Assembly (NCBI GenBank): GCA_013297575.1
Contig: JAAFHO010000128.1
Location: forward strand, 4,734 to 10,951
DNA: 6,218 bases
From: Chitinophagales bacterium
GTDB lineage: Bacteria > Bacteroidota > Bacteroidia > Chitinophagales > Saprospiraceae
Direction of reading: 5' to 3'
Shown here: piece by piece, positions 4,931-6,218 of the stretch
Layout of the letters: the number at the start of each line of letters is the position of its first letter
Position numbering within the stretch: the first letter of the stretch is position 1
Notes under the pieces: model-generated
Told to the model about the DNA's origin: nothing
The model's database searches: none
What the model saw: only the letters and a program-made list of their open reading frames with translations
Translations under genes and position numbers: made by a program

Positions 4931-5920
4931 ATGGATGTAAACGATAAAAAAGGATTGGATTTGCTCGAAAAATGGCATTCTGGGGATTTTACCCGCGCCG
5001 ACGAGCAAGCATTGCAAAGGCTGCTGGCCAACTGCGATGCGTTCAGTCGTGAGGCCATTGAAGGTTATCTCGAGCAACCTGAAACCGATCATTTGGTGCA
5101 TTTGTCCAATTTGCGCAATCGCCTTGCAAAAAAAGAAAAACGACCATCCAATCCTTGGTTTTTCAGATTAGCCGTAGCAGCCTCCTTCTTGTTGTGCGTA
5201 TCCGTCGGAACTTGGTGGCTTTCACAAAAAAATGATCCCACAGAAAATGGAACAGCCCAAGAAGCCCCAACAACGGTAATTTCGCCAGGCGCAGGAGCAA
5301 CTGCTCCCGCACCTAATGCAGATATCGTTTTGTCGGATCAATCACTTAAAAAAAGATCTGCTTCACCAGAAATTGCGCCTCAAAAACAATACGATTCCAT
5401 TGAAAACACTAAGCCTGAAGCCGATTTGGCAGTCAATGACTTAAATGAATCAATGCCTCCGCCAGCAGCACCTATTCTTACAGAAGTAGAGGGAACTAAA
5501 ACCGACGACGATAAAGTATTCGAATCGAAAGAAACTGAGTCGCTTAAAAAAGCAAAATCGAATCCACAGAAAACGCGAGGTGGAGCCGTAGTTGCACCGC
5601 AGCCTAATGTAGGTGCGCCAGCAAAAACCAGAACGAGTGCCCCTCCCCCAGCCGCCCCAAGTATTGGTTGGGAACAGTTTCGCAAGGACATGGAAACGAA
5701 GTTAGTGCTACCACAGGCAGCCAAGGATAACGGTATTAAATCCGGCACTGTTACCATGATTTTAGACATAAAACCCACCGACGGAAAAGTACGTTCCGTA
5801 TTGTTTATCAATCGTTTAGGTTATGGTTGCGACGAGGAAGCAGAACGTTTTGTACAGCAATATATTTGGAGTATCCCCCCAGGAGGCTCCTCAAAAATTG
5901 AAGTGGAAATTGAGTTTTAG
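4931..5920 (+). CDS. Single-pass membrane protein: anti-sigma-like N-terminus, Pro/Ala-rich linker, TonB-C-like C-terminus
   Basis: This 329-residue inner-membrane protein probably links the envelope to the sigma factor encoded 3 nt upstream. Residues 1-70 are helical and cytoplasmic; the segment LLEKWHSGDFTRADEQAL through EAIEGYLE (11-48) resembles the anti-sigma N-terminal regions often found after ECF sigma genes in Bacteroidota, but no zinc-binding HxxxCxxC motif is present. A basic cluster (KKEKR, 67-71) precedes one transmembrane helix at about 77-97, consistent with an N-in orientation. Residues 100-245 are a low-complexity Pro/Ala/Lys/Glu-rich linker able to cross the periplasm. Residues 247-329 look like a TonB C-terminal-type domain: SGTVTMILDIKPTDGKV, then LGYGCDEEAERF and a closing IEVEIEF strand. 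Family knowledge suggests such domains contact outer-membrane or envelope partners. No ExbB/ExbD genes are near, so an energy-transducing TonB role is less likely than signalling. Its stop overlaps the stop of the convergent gene. Confidence 0.72.
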   Translation: MDVNDKKGLDLLEKWHSGDFTRADEQALQRLLANCDAFSREAIEGYLEQPETDHLVHLSNLRNRLAKKEKRPSNPWFFRLAVAASFLLCVSVGTWWLSQKNDPTENGTAQEAPTTVISPGAGATAPAPNADIVLSDQSLKKRSASPEIAPQKQYDSIENTKPEADLAVNDLNESMPPPAAPILTEVEGTKTDDDKVFESKETESLKKAKSNPQKTRGGAVVAPQPNVGAPAKTRTSAPPPAAPSIGWEQFRKDMETKLVLPQAAKDNGIKSGTVTMILDIKPTDGKVRSVLFINRLGYGCDEEAERFVQQYIWSIPPGGSSKIEVEIEF

Positions 5921-6218
5921 TTGACTTTTTTAAGTCCAATTTTTTCACCTTCTACCAACATTTGCTGCATAGCGGCCTCCAAGTCATTAGGTATTACGCC
6001 ATCCAAAATGGCTTCGCGTACCGCCGTTTTTATTATCCCCACATTTTTAGAAGGAGGAATACCAAATGTTTCCATAATAATTTCGCCTGTGAGTACGGGC
6101 TGCCAAAGGCGCATTCGATCCGATTCACTCACCAATGCCATGCGCTCCTTGAGGTATTCATAACCTTCCAAATAACGCTCCATTTTTTTAGGGTTCTTGG
6201 TCGTGATATCAGAAGCAC
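5917..6218 (-). CDS. cca: CCA tRNA nucleotidyltransferase / poly(A) polymerase-family protein, C-terminal part, 5' partial
   Basis: The frame is open to the right window edge. About 99 codons are visible, starting within A-S-D-I-T-T-K-N-P-K-K, and the Met at 6183 is internal. The visible part reads ASDITTKNPKKMERYL, then LTGEIIMETFGIPPSKNVGIIKTAVREAILDG, then a helix ending GEKIGLKKVN. This matches what I know of the C-terminal end of Bacteroidota HD-domain tRNA nucleotidyltransferases, where the HD domain ends near a (C)RADITSKN segment and a G-x-x-IM-x-x-x-GI-x-P-x-x-x-VG motif follows. The enzyme adds or repairs the 3'-CCA end of tRNAs in the cytoplasm. The catalytic head and HD motif are outside the window, so CCA-adding cannot be told from poly(A)-adding activity. 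It converges with the TonB-like gene; the stop codons share 5918-5919. Confidence 0.78.
   Translation of the reverse strand, partial: ASDITTKNPKKMERYLEGYEYLKERMALVSESDRMRLWQPVLTGEIIMETFGIPPSKNVGIIKTAVREAILDGVIPNDLEAAMQQMLVEGEKIGLKKVN

Noticed and set aside
5380..5811. 143-codon minus-strand ORF opposite the TonB-like gene
   Set aside because: Low-complexity shadow of the Pro/Ala-rich linker; the + strand frame has clear domain structure and operon context.

Overview
The window looks like a Bacteroidota chromosome, possibly from the Saprospiria/Chitinophagia side. This rests on moderate-to-low GC, the absence of Shine-Dalgarno-like starts, a Bacteroidota-type -7 element (TAnnTTTG) in front of the sigma-factor gene, and protein types that are common there: an ECF sigma factor beside a TonB-like anti-sigma protein, and an HD-type tRNA nucleotidyltransferase. 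The genus cannot be named from the sequence alone.

Positions 1-4154 hold what I read as a near-complete retron, a defence-type reverse-transcribing unit. In order: the 3' part of an ARM/HEAT-repeat protein gene (to 673); a structured intergenic stretch (675-926) with the expected architecture of a retron msr-msd ncRNA (terminal a1/a2 stem, small msr stem-loop, long msd hairpin); a 548-residue protein with a winged-helix region and a C-terminal CxC-x12-CxH SWIM zinc finger (970-2616); and a 502-residue retron-class reverse transcriptase with a long basic N-terminal extension, a YADD active site, and the retron NAxxH and VTG motifs (2646-4154). All are on the + strand. An intrinsic terminator at 4208-4246 closes the unit. 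ARM-fold protein + winged-helix/SWIM protein + RT matches, from memory, the set assigned to type XIII in the published retron classification. The inferred logic is that the RT makes a branched msDNA from the ncRNA and holds it in a complex with the two accessory proteins, which sense or execute defence. I know of no established mechanism for this type.

Positions 4320-5920 hold a separate two-gene unit: a promoter with an almost leaderless start, an ECF sigma factor (4358-4927), and after 3 nt a single-pass inner-membrane protein with an anti-sigma-like cytoplasmic helix region, a Pro/Ala-rich periplasmic linker and a TonB-C-like end (4931-5920). Sigma factor and membrane partner probably form an envelope-signalling pair.

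The right edge (5917-6218, minus strand) is the C-terminal part of a CCA-adding tRNA nucleotidyltransferase/poly(A) polymerase-like enzyme. It converges on the membrane-protein gene so closely that the two stop codons overlap. The retron thus sits beside ordinary chromosomal genes on its right; its left boundary lies outside the window.
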